Below are positions 20,961-32,679 of a stretch of DNA of 64,000 nt, piece by piece; the stretch's first letter is position 1, and every line of letters starts with the position of its first letter. The notes beneath the pieces were generated by a model, which ran no database searches, was not told where the DNA came from, and saw only the letters and a program-made list of their open reading frames with translations. This stretch comes from Hermatobates lingyangjiaoensis (Eukaryota; Arthropoda; Insecta; Hemiptera; Hermatobatidae), in the NCBI GenBank assembly GCA_026182355.1, contig JAPFBL010000047.1:310001-374000 (forward strand), read 5' to 3'. Both the position numbers and the translations under genes were made by a program.

Positions 20961-21632
20961 GGGTTTTCACTGCATAGACAGGTTGACAACATCTGAAGAG
21001 TTCAGTCTCCAAACATAACTTACACCATAGTTCATCCCTTTTAGCCTTTGGATGTACTTTTCCAGACCATTCATGGTAGCACATGATAGTGAATATTCAA
21101 TAGAGTAACGATATATTAGGTAATGATATATTGCCTAACAAGTAAGTTAAACACATTTACTTATCATGTTACTGTTTTTTGTTTTTATGGTTCTAATTTA
21201 TTTTTCTTGTATTTATTGTAGATGCTCCCACCTCAAAACTGACACCCATTCCTCTGACCCTCCCATCTATGGTCTGAGATTGCTTATTTCGGAAACTTTT
21301 CTCGCTAATAACCTTTATATGTGAAAACCTTTCCTCTATCCACACCTCCTGGGTTTTTCAGCAGCCAAGGGCATTAGGACAAACATATCTAAATTCTTAC
21401 GCATACTTATCCACACCACTACTTCTGAAGAAGGTGTAGGCTTAAGGTTTTCAACTAATTTGATTTAATTATTTAGTTCTTCATTTAGTCTTTCTCTACA
21501 TTGATATGGATGGATTCATTCACAATTCTACAGCTAACTGAAAGGTTTCCATAAACTTCAAATACTGCCTTAAACTCTCATTGAAAAAGAAAGTGCAAAG
21601 GCCGACACTAAAAGCTGAAAAATACACGCCAG
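20961..21632. repeat. 672-bp repeat, copy 1
   Basis: Matches 23264-23935 over its full length in the same orientation. Both copies are 672 bp with no indels, differing only by scattered substitutions (about 97 percent identity by eye). Flanks are unrelated and no target duplication is visible. Neither strand gives a convincing protein. Probably one family of non-autonomous element or a recent segmental copy. Confidence 0.85.
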
Positions 21633-22652
21633 ACAGGAAAAATCAACAAACAAGTTCTTACGCTAAATCAATCCGAAGAAAGAATGTACAAGTCGATAAA
21701 CAGAGTGATTAGTGATTAGGAAGCAGTTCATTATCCAACTGAATTTCTTGACTTCGTGACTGCCTATGCTTGCTCATAAGTAAACATTATGAGTAGGGAC
21801 ACGAATCATGCTGCGATTTAGTAGCAAAAACAAATGTCATGTTACAAAACTATCTGGGTGTATTCCACGCATAACATTGATTCCGAGTCACTATCCGTTT
21901 CCTTTCAAACGATTGCAATGTCCCGTCAGCGTCTGTTTCGTAGTGATGGTAACTAACTCGCAAGGGAAAACCATTGCAAGGAATTGAAGTGAGTGAGTTT
22001 TATCCACATGGTCAACTGTAGTTTGCTTGCTCAAGAGTCAGAAGTTCCAATTCTTTGTTCTTCCATAAATCTCAAGAACAGACAGCTATTGTGGTGTATA
22101 CAGAGGGATTTACTTAACACTGTGCTAATAATGATATTTTCTACTATTCTATAATTTCTAATGATATTTTGGAATACCATTTTTCATCTCCGAATTTTTG
22201 AAAAAGCACCCGTCAAATACGGTGAATTTGCTAGTCATCTATAAATTTTATCAAAGCGTACTCAATAATATTTCTTAACAACACGAATCTTACATACGTG
22301 ATCATTTTAGCTTCTGTTCAATTTATAAGATGATAATGATTATTTATATACAATAATTAGACATTACTTTAACCTCTAGTTATGTTGTATTGTTTTTATT
22401 CAACACGTATTTTTAATGATTTACTAATTTGAGCTATATACATTTTATGGCAACTTTACAAAGAATATTATTCTGACTAAACTCCAGTTCACTATTGACT
22501 ATATCACTATATTCTAGCTCCCAAGGGGGGTTTAATTAACAAACTGCCTACATACTAGAGAAAGCTATATTAAAAGCAAGATTCGGAGGAAGCTAAAGAA
22601 GTGTCCCCATGACCTCTGACTCTGTATGACTGTGATATTTGTCATTATACAG

Positions 22653-22859
22653 GTTTCTGTTACAGCTTTGTGTATAAAAGAGGAGAGTATTTTAATTAAA
22701 GAGGAACAAAGTAATGCTTTTAATTTCTTCATTAATTTAATAGAACAAACTCTTACACCCACAAAAACAGATATTTTACACTTCTTTGATGGCATAATTA
22801 AAATGTACGTTGGTAGACTTTCTATACACTCTAGAAAAAGCTCAGGAGATCAATTACAG
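22653..22859 (+). CDS. Candidate internal exon of an unknown host gene
   Basis: The segment is bounded by GTCATTATACAG (acceptor, ending 22652) and TTACAG|GTACAT (donor at 22860). It is 207 nt, a multiple of three, and open in one frame throughout. It encodes VSVTALCIKEES, then LIKEEQSNAFNFFINLIEQ, TLTPTKTDILHFFDG and IIKMYVGRLSIHSRKSSGD. The amphipathic helical pattern and balanced residue use look like real protein, perhaps a helical-repeat scaffold, unlike the low-complexity frames nearby. A second acceptor-like GTTACAG at 22665 is possible. No neighbouring exon was identified and no family is recognised. It lies between the two 672-bp repeat copies. Confidence 0.45.
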
Positions 22860-23263
22860 GTACATTACTAAAAGGGAACTGACTGTACATCAGAACTAAT
22901 CAATATATATTCTTCATTATATTGACAGCTTTAATTTATTAATCAAATCAATTTATTTTTAGTATAGCTGTCTGAAATTTTTCTAAGTATTGGTTTTTAA
23001 CACTATTTAATCGCTTGGATAAGGTTCGAATGAAGTTGAACCAACCGAACTCAAATTAATCGTATCGGTTGCTTTGGCTTCATATGCCTTAACTAATGGT
23101 TAGTATCATACAAATATTCTCTGCGTACATGAATATTTCAATAATGGAAGATTTCAATGTACATGGTTTTATCTTCGTAACTTTTTATAAAAAAAAATGT
23201 TTAACCGTACGCTTGTGAACCAACAGTTCAACAGATACTTTTCAACCAGGTCATTATTAAAAA

Positions 23264-23935
23264 GGGTTTTCACTGCATAGACAGGTTGACAACATCTGAA
23301 GAGTTCAGTCTCCAAACATAACTTACACCATAGTTCATCCCTTTTAGCCTTTGGATGTACTTTTCCAGACCATTCATGGTAGCACATGATAGTGAATATT
23401 CAATAGAGTAACGATATATTAGGTAATGATATATTGCCTAACAAGTAAGTTAAACACATTTACTTATCATGTTACTGTTTTTTGTTTTTATGGTTCTAAT
23501 TTATTTTTCTTGTATTTATTGTAGATGCTCCCACCTCAAAACTGACACCCATTCCTCTGACCCTCCCATCTATGGTCTGAGATTGCTTATTTCGGAAACT
23601 TTTCTCGCTAATAACCTGTATTTGTGAAAACCTTTCTTCTATCCACCCCTCCTGGGTTTTTCAACAGCCAAGGGCAATAGGACAAACATATCTAAATTCT
23701 TACGCATACTTATCCACACCACTACTTCTGAAGAAGGTGTAGGCTTAAGGTTTTCAACTAATATGATTTAATTATTTAGTTCTTCTTTTAGTCTTTCTCT
23801 ACATTGATATGTATGGATTCATTCACTATCCCACAGCTGACTGAAAGGTTTCCATAAACTTCAAATACTGCCTTAAACTATCATTGAAAAAGAAAGTCCG
23901 AAAAGTGACACTAAAAGCTGAAAAATACACGCCAG
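23264..23935. repeat. 672-bp repeat, copy 2
   Basis: Direct copy of 20961-21632, 2.3 kb downstream and of the same length. The minus-strand frame at 23169-23387 runs partly through it; copy 1 has the same start but no extension, so it is probably not a gene. Confidence 0.85.
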
Positions 23936-23939
23936 TGTT

Positions 23940-24735
23940 TAGGATTATACACTTTGGAATAATCATAACCTACATACCTTTCTAATAACTTTTTTTTGCA
24001 TTTAATTTGATTACCAAAATAAAAAAAAAAATTTATAAAGAAGTTTAAACATATATTGGCATGACAACTTACATAATTAAATTGATTTAAAATTCAAAGC
24101 GAGATAAAATCAATTAATGATTATTTAGTTATATAATTGTTTCAACTTATGTAGGTTTATATATTTTGAATACAATTACATTTATAGAATTACTCTTGAG
24201 TTTATGGTTAGATTTAAGGGATGAAACATGTTAGGAATGATTGCTTGAAGAGTGATGGTTCTGAATTAATTACAGCATTCAAATGAGAAACTGTTTAAAC
24301 CTACATCAATAAGGTAAGTCTGTTGCAGACCGTTGTTTAGCAAACAAGTATTCTAAAAGCTTTCACGTTCTCGTATCAAAACTTAAAACTGCGAATATTT
24401 TACTCCAACGAGGGTGAACTAATCATCTCAACTAATGAAAATTATATCATCTCTATAATATTATTTTCCTTAAACTTGACTTGATTCAACTGTAAATTAA
24501 AGTCACTTGTTGACGTTACATGTTCACGTAAATTAAAGTAACGTGGATTTTAATTTCACGTTAGAATATTTTAAGTAAAAATCAGTTTAATTTCTGTTAT
24601 GGAAGTAGAAAAAAAAATTATTTTCAAAGAATTATTTTGAGAAATTCAATATGGGTGAAGCGGTCTGAAATTTAGCAAAGCACCTTTAACAAGCATTTTC
24701 TTCTTTACATAGTAAAAAATGTCGTCAGATCTATT
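23940..24735. other. AT-rich DNA, no gene recognised
   Basis: Nothing recognised on either strand. Confidence 0.6.
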
Positions 24736-24738
24736 GGG

Positions 24739-24752
24739 TAGATTAATAGTTA
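24739..24752. repeat. Left 14-bp target-site duplication of the SINE
   Basis: TAGATTAATAGTTA, identical to 25077-25090. Confidence 0.9.
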
Positions 24753-25076
24753 GGTTAGGTTAGGTTGCAGTGGCAGTCCCACAAGGGAACACACGTAGGC
24801 CAAGCATTGGCCCTTTGTGATACCACACAATGAAGATTGATTCTACAGTGGGAGTCCTAAATTTTGCCTAACTCAAATGTATTTAGAGCAGGGATCTTTA
24901 GCGAGTACCTGACATCATACAGGCTCGGGACCGACGGTTTAACGTCCTTCTCCGAGGGACGACGTGCTCAGATTTATTCACCTCCCTCATGAATAAATCG
25001 AGGGCCAGGTGAGGATTGAACTCCGGTCCTATCAGTTCAGAGGTGAGCACGTAACCACTGAGCTAGCCTGGCCCCC
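24753..25076 (-). mobile_element. tRNA-derived SINE with telomere-like (AACCT)n tail
   Basis: The element lies on the minus strand. Its head (25073-25003) folds like a tRNA: the acceptor ends GGCCAGG and CCTGGCC pair perfectly over 7 bp, box A is TAGCTCAGTGG (25065-25055) and box B is GGAGTTCAATCC (25024-25013). These are internal RNA polymerase III promoter elements. The body contains GGACGTTAAACCGTCGGTCC, whose ends can pair. The 3' tail on this strand is a run of AACCT units, that is TTAGG repeats on the plus strand (24750-24766). Perfect 14-bp target duplications on both sides show a complete and fairly recent retroposition event. The partner LINE is not evident. Confidence 0.9.
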
Positions 25077-25090
25077 TAGATTAATAGTTA
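25077..25090. repeat. Right 14-bp target-site duplication of the SINE
   Basis: TAGATTAATAGTTA, identical to 24739-24752. Confidence 0.9.
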
Positions 25091-25276
25091 ATTACTTTTC
25101 TAATTTACATTTCATATATATTTTTTTTTTTTCTTTTACCTTATAAATTTTATTACTAAGGGTAAATAGTAAAAGTAGAATGAATATAAATCAACAATTA
25201 CAGATATTAATGCACTTCATAAATACTAATTAATTAAAATAATAAGTTATCACTAACTAATGACTCCTAGTTATGA

Positions 25277-25555
25277 CTGCTGACCATAAAGAAACTTTTA
25301 AAGAGTTTGAAGTTTTTTTATAACTGTTTGATGCTTCCTATAAGTGGTCATTTTCTTCCTAAAAGTTACTCAGCTATTTTTAACAATATCTTGGATGTAA
25401 AAATAAAATTGGAGAAGTTTCAGTTTGAAACCTTGTTTTACAAGCATGTTCATAATGATCTTACTTTGCGCAAAGCATTGCCCAATGATCTTAAATTATA
25501 TCCTCCTTATGCTAACCACAACATCATAAATTCTATATTCATAAATATAAAATGA
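25277..25555 (+). CDS. Unrecognised open frame ending before a polyadenylation-like signal
   Basis: The frame is open from 25277 to a TGA at 25553-25555, with an internal ATG at 25331. It encodes LLTIKKLLKSLKFFYN, MLPISGHFLPKSYSAIFNN and ILDVKIKLEKFQFETLFYK, then HVHNDLTLRKALPND. Residue use is balanced and looks protein-like. AATAAA follows directly after the stop (25555-25560), as for a last exon or a retroposed copy. No splice acceptor with a good pyrimidine tract was found at the start. It could be a terminal exon, a transposon fragment or a pseudogene. The family is not recognised. Confidence 0.3.
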   Translation: MLTIKKLLKSLKFFYNCLMLPISGHFLPKSYSAIFNNILDVKIKLEKFQFETLFYKHVHNDLTLRKALPNDLKLYPPYANHNIINSIFINIK

Positions 25556-25559
25556 ATAA

Positions 25560-27595
25560 AGTTTTTCTGATAACATTTATTTATTATTAATGGTACCATA
25601 TAAATATATTAATAACATAACAATAGATATAATCCTTTGTTTTTGGAAACAACGTAAAGAATTGAGTGAAACCCCCAAAGCAATTGTTCGACAATGTATT
25701 CCAGTCTATTTCAAAAACTATTAGCACGCATAAATATTTGATTTGATTATGTAATCATTCGTAATCATGAGAAAGTAACAATGTGCCTGGGCCGTTTCAA
25801 AACTCCTTTAGAAAGGTTTTGTAAAGTTCAAAACTTTTGAAGAAATATACGACTCGGTGAAATTTTAGGTTTGTTGTACTTTTAGTAATTCTTTAAATAT
25901 TAATTTCATAAAAACTAATTTAAAACGCTTTAAGTCATTTTTTCAATTTAAATTTATGATATACTTATTTAAATCACTATATACATTAATCAGAATAGTA
26001 TTAACAGTGATCCGTGATGAAAAATATGAAACAGCATTTCATAGGCAATATACTTTGTACAGTGAATACAATAAATGATATTTCACAAAAGAATTTCTTT
26101 TCTCTCATATCAGTTTTAAGAAAAAAGTATAGGTTACACTATCACTTAGTGTAATATTCTTATATAATACATAATAATCTTACATAATATAATAATAAAT
26201 GAAGCATACTCCTATTCCTTATAAATAATTCACCTCAATTCTGATGTTAGATAACCTCAAAAACGATTATAAACTATTTAAACGTCTTCTACACCATATA
26301 AGAATATTCCTTTATACTCAATTTTTATTTTTATTTATGTGTCAATTCAAACTGACAAGAGAGAGAGAAAGTTGAATTCCTGTAAATAGGTTTCTCCCTT
26401 TTACTAGATATTATGCAAAAGTACTTCTAAAAGTAAACTTTATTTCAAAAAGTTTTCTATATAGAATAATATTGATCAGAATTTTGCAAACAATTCAATA
26501 CTGTTAAAATTATTTCATTTTATCTATTTGAAGTACTAAAGAGGTTAGTTCCCGTCTAACATTTCTACTTCCTCAGAATTTTGAAGAGTACAGGATTCTA
26601 TTTTTTTTTCATAATTTAATTAAATGTAATTTAAAACGTAGACTTAAACCGTTTTTTAATTAAAAGTTTTAGATCTTGAAGAAACATGATTAGCTCAAGA
26701 ACAAAATTATTTTTTAAACAAATTTGAAATAACTATTATTAAACAATATAACATTTAATACCTAATGTGATTCAAAGATATATGACATATAACAACAATG
26801 TACCAATAACTAAATGTAAGTATATGAACCTTCTAACTTTTTTGTGGTTATTTATTAATAACATAATGATTTACAAATATAAACGAACAAAAAGTTGAGC
26901 TATATACTAATTTTAAATACCTGTTAACATTTCATAAAGGAAACGACGTACTTTTTATCCCGGGCACCCCTCTGTATTGTTATACCGAGATTGTTATTAC
27001 GCTATCAAGGTATAAGCTATAAATACATTTCTGTCCCAGTTTTTCACAGATTTGCTCTCTTTATCTCCCTATTTCGCTGCTGGTCTGCCTTTCAATCCTA
27101 TTCAATAGCCAGTATTCCGTAATAGTTTTGAGCGATCTGTTGACTCTTGACCTTTGAACTCAACTCTTGAACATCATCCTGTCAGTTCCACATCATTTGC
27201 GTTAACTTAGTCACTTAGAGACAACGGCAGTTACTAATCATATACTTAAGACGGTACTTTACCACTATATTGTGCTACAAATAAATAATATGGTTTTGTT
27301 TTCATTGCATAGAAACAAAAATAATTGTCTGGTTTTTTATCTTAATATTTCTGAACACAATTATTTTTTTCCCTTTGTGTATTCAGAGTGTATTGATTTT
27401 CTGGATTCCCTTATCTCTAAGACTAGATCATAGAATTGTTTATAGCAGGAACACTATTTTCTCAAAGAAACTTCTATACATTTGTAAGATTGACCCGGAG
27501 ATGTGTTAATAGTGATCTGAAAAAAAATTTGGTCGAAAATTCTCTAGTGATCAAACTTGGTTTTATAATTGAATAAAAATAACGCCAATTTTTAT
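25560..27595. other. AT-rich DNA, no gene recognised
   Basis: Mostly AT-rich non-coding DNA. A short block at 26647-26718 resembles 33661-33728, just upstream of a LINE (TTTTTAATTAAAAGTTTT..GATCTT..AAGAACAAA). The stretch 26940-27260 is less AT-rich, with no frame or repeat identified. Confidence 0.5.
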
Positions 27596-27599
27596 TTGA

Positions 27600-28690
27600 A
27601 AGCAATCAGCGGGAAGATCTAGGGGAATAATTAGTGACCAGCACCTACCAATGCTGACGGTTTTAGGACTACAATACGACTCTTAGGAGTTGGGTCGTCC
27701 CCCTCCGAAGAGGAAATGCCCGTTACCCCGGGATCAGGGCTTCCAATGATAGTTAATTTGATCATCAGGGCCTCATTATGGAGAGACTTCAGTACAAAGA
27801 GAACGACTCATAGAGAGATTGAAAATCTTCTGTAGAATAAACGCCACCTGGTTCGTATCAATAAAGGGTTAGAGAGCCTTTAAGATCTCTTTATTCATAA
27901 TAAATAGCACAAGAGAAGGGTTTATCTAAATTGCTCCCACTTTGATATCCCATCAAAAGAAAAAGCGTCTATAAAGCAAGTACCAGTGGTCCAGCCCATT
28001 CAGCTAAGTTCATGGCCCTTCCCAATGGTAGGGGTTTGGGGTTTCTAGCTCCCCGGTATACTAAGCACAGGCATCCTTCCTAGAAGTTATGCTTCTCACA
28101 CAGCGACCACAAGGGTCTACCCAACTTGGGTGAGAACCAACAGCCAGTACGGTTTCAACTTCAGTTGGCGAGATGGAGAGAGAGAGAACCTCTCCATAGG
28201 CCCCCGTAGCCCGTAGTACCGACTTGATTTAAGAGTTTTGTTTTAGATCAAACTCCGGACCAATGATCCTACTGAACCTACTCAGCTGTAGATAAGATCA
28301 GTGGCCTTTGTAGCCCCTGGTTCAATGAACCTGTGGAAATAAAGCCGATGCAACCTGAGGTAGGGCTGCATGGCTCCACTAGGGGCTATATCTGGGAGAA
28401 TAAGTGAATTCAGAAAATCTAAAGGGAAGTGTTCCTTGACTAGGGCGAACCGGGGTAACTGCCCTGGGTTTAGACTTTGTGGCGACTTCGAACAAATGAC
28501 CTGTTCAATCTGTAATGCCAGCGGCAGATCAGATTAATAGCTGCCACAACCGTTTATTTTATTTCTAATACCTGCACAATATAACAATTTTCTATATATA
28601 TATATATTATAATGTTTGGGTGAGTGAGGCACACAGCGATTGAGTTACCCCGGGATCCCCATCTTTCTAGCCACGTCTCTCCTTAGGGGT
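27600..28690. repeat. GC-richer block of unknown origin
   Basis: About 1.1 kb with clearly higher GC than everything around it, no long open frame on either strand and no match to rRNA or tRNA. The 14-mer GTTACCCCGGGATC occurs at 27722-27735 and again, in the same orientation, at 28644-28657. Candidates are the untranslated part of a retroelement or a diverged multicopy sequence. I cannot assign it. Confidence 0.5.
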
Positions 28691-28699
28691 AATTTATTT

Positions 28700-31050
28700 T
28701 GGCATATTCATTTGTAATAGCATCCATTAATTTTTTTTCTACAGCTACTATTTGCAAAATTCTTTCAGTTATTCACCAAATTGAAGAACTAATGTAAACC
28801 TCCTGCCCCTGTGAACTACCTAAAAGACCATTGTTTCTATGAAATATCTGCTTACAGTAAATCATTTTATTTTTAAACCTACATCATTAATTTTTAAATA
28901 AGTGAAATAAATCTGTAAAACCTCAATTAATTTTGCTGTCTCTTATTTGTTAATACTAGTACGAAAATTCTACTACATACAATGAACTTCCCTGTTCCCC
29001 AGAGGCGTCTTAAATAACATCAACACCTCGATATCGCTACATATTTGAAAGGTTTACATGCATATATATGACTCATTGTATTTCTTTATGCCTCGATAGT
29101 CGTCACTCAGTGATGCATTATAAGGCAGGTTGAAAGCAATTTCCTTTAAGGATCAGATATGAGTACATACAGCGTGTTTAGAGGTAATAACAATTATACC
29201 AATCATTTTATCAATAACTCAAAGCTTTGAATTATTTATTTTGCAATATTTTCATCAATTTTCTTTGTAAAATGTTTCAAACCTTTAATGTAGGCATTCA
29301 GAAATAGAATTATAGGATCATATTCTATACTACGATTATAATATAAAATATAATAAATATATGGTTTTTTCTGAAGTAAAATTCATTTTTGCTGAAAAAA
29401 AGAAAAAAAAACTAAGAAAACCATAATTTTTAGAAAAGAAAATCATTACTCTGAACATAATACTCCAATGTTGTAACTCACAAGCTATGCAAGCAGTTAT
29501 TGTGTGGTATTTACTTATGATAGTTATGAAAATGCATTGTGATGTGAGTCGGGTGGAAAAGACGTAATATATTTTCCTCATTAGCAATGTAATAGTTTAA
29601 ATATAGTACAGTGAAAAAGTATTGAGACTGCACTCTCAATTGCAAGTTGGCAATTGTATTAGAAAAAATTTTATTTATTTTTAGTAGTTTTTAAACTCTA
29701 ACATATTATAATGAAAAAAAGTCTGAAATATTAACAAACTCCAAAATTAATTTTGGTGTAATTTATAAATTACTAGAAATAATTGACGCATTGTTATTAA
29801 GACTAGGAAGTCAATATGTTGAGATTAAACAAACAAATTTTCAAAGTGGACTAAACCGAACTGTGAATTTAATTAAAATGGGATATAACTTGAATAAGCT
29901 ATTTGTACATATTTTTTAATTAATTCTTGTTGAATTACTTTATAATATTTCCAATATTAAAGTTTTTATCTCTCAGATTATTTTAAGAGTTATTGTTTAA
30001 AATTGATACAAAATTCAGATATTCCTTCCTTATAAGTCACAGAAATCTCAAATGCTCGTTTCAATAATGTTAAACCAAACCACAAACAAGATCATTACTA
30101 ATTTATTAATTAACGTCTTACTTCCCCTACGTAAGACTGCAAACGTCTACTCCAAAACAATTACACTCCAACGTCAATATAACTTGCTCAAAATTGTTAT
30201 AATAAAAAACATATTAAAATTTTATCTGTAGCGAATTTGATTTTGCTGTTGACTTGTTTTGCTTGTCATATACCTGACCATGTTGGGTATAGCATGAAAA
30301 AAGCAGACTATGTATATGTATTTTACTCTATTCGTTTTAATTGCATTATTCGAGATTAATTACATATCCAGAATGAAAAAAAAAAGTAGTATGTGGGTAA
30401 TGAAGAATTATGAAAACATTGTTTGATGGTTGTACAGAATTAAGATCCTTGTTACTAGAAGTTCATAGATAAGAAGATAAGAAAAACAAAAGAAAAGAAA
30501 CTACAAGGAAGGGATGAAAAAAATAAAGTAATAAAGAAAGAAATGATGAGGAAAGAGAGATGAAGTCATTGCTGTAGAGACCAGACTAAGCACTCGCTGA
30601 TGCCTTGCGAGGAAGACGACGTCCGTCCCAACACACAACTGAAGTAAAGCTTTCTTGTTTAATTCCTCTAATACGAGAAAATCACTAGACAGCATAAGCT
30701 CTCTACTACAATCAGATAGTGGCCCTGCGGCCAAATTCATTTGACACAGCTTGTTGTTGGCAAATATTTAACAATTTTTCTAACACTAAAAAAGGTAAGC
30801 CAAAAGTAGTACCAGACCAGCTGTGCTTGAGTGCACAGTTGGTTTGCAAACCTAGGTTAAAACAGGAACTCCGCCAGTAACTAAAATTCAATCTTGGATA
30901 AATCGACAGTTGTAGATATCAAAATAGGGTCTTTACTATTAAAACAAGTTCAATCCTGCAGTTAGAGCAATGATAGAACAGGTCATCATTTCGTGAATGG
31001 ATTCGAAGTAGGCAACCACTACTCTAGCGACAGTTATGTCATTAAATGAA
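28700..31050. other. AT-rich DNA, no gene recognised
   Basis: Frames at 29336-29587 and 30501-30740 (-) have no recognised motif. Nothing else supported. Confidence 0.5.
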
Positions 31051-31289
31051 TAGTATTTGTTAGTGTTTGGTCGATTTCTAATTTTTTTCCGATTTCGATA
31101 CTAAGTAGAACTCCGATTCCTTAGGTTCCAATTCCTGCTTAGGTTCTACCTGTAAATGCTCATGCAACTGAACTATCTTAATTAACTTTTCTGTTAAGCT
31201 TTTTTGTTCATTGTATAACAAATGATTCGAAAATTATAAATGAAACTAGATACAGCTAAAAAAAACGTATGAATATTGAGTAGCCAGAA

Positions 31290-31400
31290 TACTTGAGGAA
31301 ATGATTATCAAAATCAATCTGAAGAAATTTTCTCCAAAAACGTCAGAAAAAATAATGAGTAACTTGGAATAACTATCACAAAAATAATAATAAATATACT
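31290..31400. repeat. Diverged direct repeat, copy 1 (partner about 32560-32675)
   Basis: Both contain CAATCTGAA.AA.TTT, GTTAGAA/GTCAGAAAAA, AGTAA, GGAATAACTATCA/AGAATAACCATCA and AAAAATAATAATA.ATA in the same order. By eye about 65-70 percent identical. Confidence 0.5.
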
Positions 31401-32244
31401 ACATTCTATTACTTTCTTACCTAGGTTAATACTCACATCTCTGGTTAATTGTACATTTTCATTAATATTCAAGGTATTGTGCAATTGTATTCAAAATATT
31501 TTCCATTTTATGACAAAAAGAAAAGTTAGGTTTTAATTAAATTAAATGTTTTTAATGATATAAAATAGCTGCAGATTTATATAGATTTATAATGATATCA
31601 AATAGTACTAACCAATTTTGTTAGTACTATTTGCAAATCTACTGAATATAAAAATTTACTAATTAATAGAAAATGTCATGTAAAGTAAATATTTGAATAA
31701 AGTATGTAACTAGTAACTACCATCTATGTTTAAATAACTTTCCTGCAGTTAACATTAATTATTCGAGTTAAGGAATAAACTTTTAATAGATATTCCTTAC
31801 ATTTATCACTTTTTTTTTAACAGAAATGTTGAAATGTTTCAAATAAACATTTAAGTTTTTGTTTATAGCATTCTCCATATAATATATAATATATATAATA
31901 CATGCTGCATCGAATCACAGTTAACATTTTTAAAAAAAATAATAAGTTGTTAGTTACGCTAAAAAAAAAAATTATAACTAATTATAAAATAATGTATCTT
32001 ATCCATTTAGTACATTTAAATTACCTGACTTGGTTAAGGAAGTATGAAAAATGTGTATTTTTAAAAGAGAGAGGATTACAAGGATTTGCTTGGCATCCCT
32101 GATTTTATTTCTTATTCATAATTAAATCCTGTCATTAATAAATGACGATGAAGAAGCATCAATATTTGTCCTATACCTAACACTATTCTATTTCGTTTTG
32201 GTGAATAAAGAATTCTTCCTAAACTAAATAACCGTTCACTCTAA

Positions 32245-32375
32245 AAGTACTTGAGATATGGTGGTCACCCAAGTGCTACTTTGACAGAGCTGACAAATTT
32301 GAAAAATTCACTGGTTGCAACACCAGCAACAAAAAGGCTCTTTACCCTGTCCAATCATTTTAACTTGTTAATACT
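32245..32375 (+). pseudogene. Possible hAT transposase C-terminal fragment
   Basis: The frame gives LTELTNLKNSLVATPATKRL followed by FTLSNHF. hAT transposases end with a dimerisation block of the type L...YLATPATSxPSERLFSxxG. Here VATPAT and RLF are kept, with about five residues missing between them. Upstream at 31070-31150 the repeated CGATTTC/CCGATTCC pattern resembles the ends of some hAT elements. The match is short, so this remains tentative; no start, zinc finger or catalytic part was found. Confidence 0.35.
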
Positions 32376-32559
32376 TGGACATTTCAAACTTTATTTCACT
32401 TTCCAATGCTCTATCATTTTCATCTTGCTCAGTTATTAAAGTAGAAGACCTTCCTAACTTTCAATATTTTTCCTGAGTATTTCTCTTAAATTCTTGTAAG
32501 CATTGGTCGAAGCTAATGTATTTAGCTTGAAGTAAAAATACTTTACTCAGTTAAGAAAG

Positions 32560-32675
32560 TATGAAGAATGTCTTTCAAATTCAAATCAATCTGAATAATT
32601 TTAGCTACAAAGTTAGAAAAAGTAATATAAGTTAGAATAACCATCATAAAAATAATAATATATATATATACTAAA
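32560..32675. repeat. Diverged direct repeat, copy 2 (partner 31290-31400)
   Basis: See the partner entry. It ends in a TA tract (32659-32671). Confidence 0.5.
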
Positions 32676-32679
32676 TTAT

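Noticed and set aside
21425..21460. Hammerhead-like CTGAAGA in the 672-bp repeat
   Set aside because: CTGAAGA is present, but no paired stem II followed by GAAA could be drawn at either copy.
24749..24767. Telomeric repeat tract
   Set aside because: Only about three TTAGG units, and they sit precisely at the 3' end of a SINE bounded by target duplications, so this is a SINE tail and not a telomere.
25003..25073. Genuine tRNA gene
   Set aside because: The acceptor pairs, but the T-arm is degraded and the sequence continues into a SINE body with target duplications.
26940..27260. Possible solo LTR (TATAAATA-like box and higher GC)
   Set aside because: No TG...CA ends with target duplications and no second copy were found.
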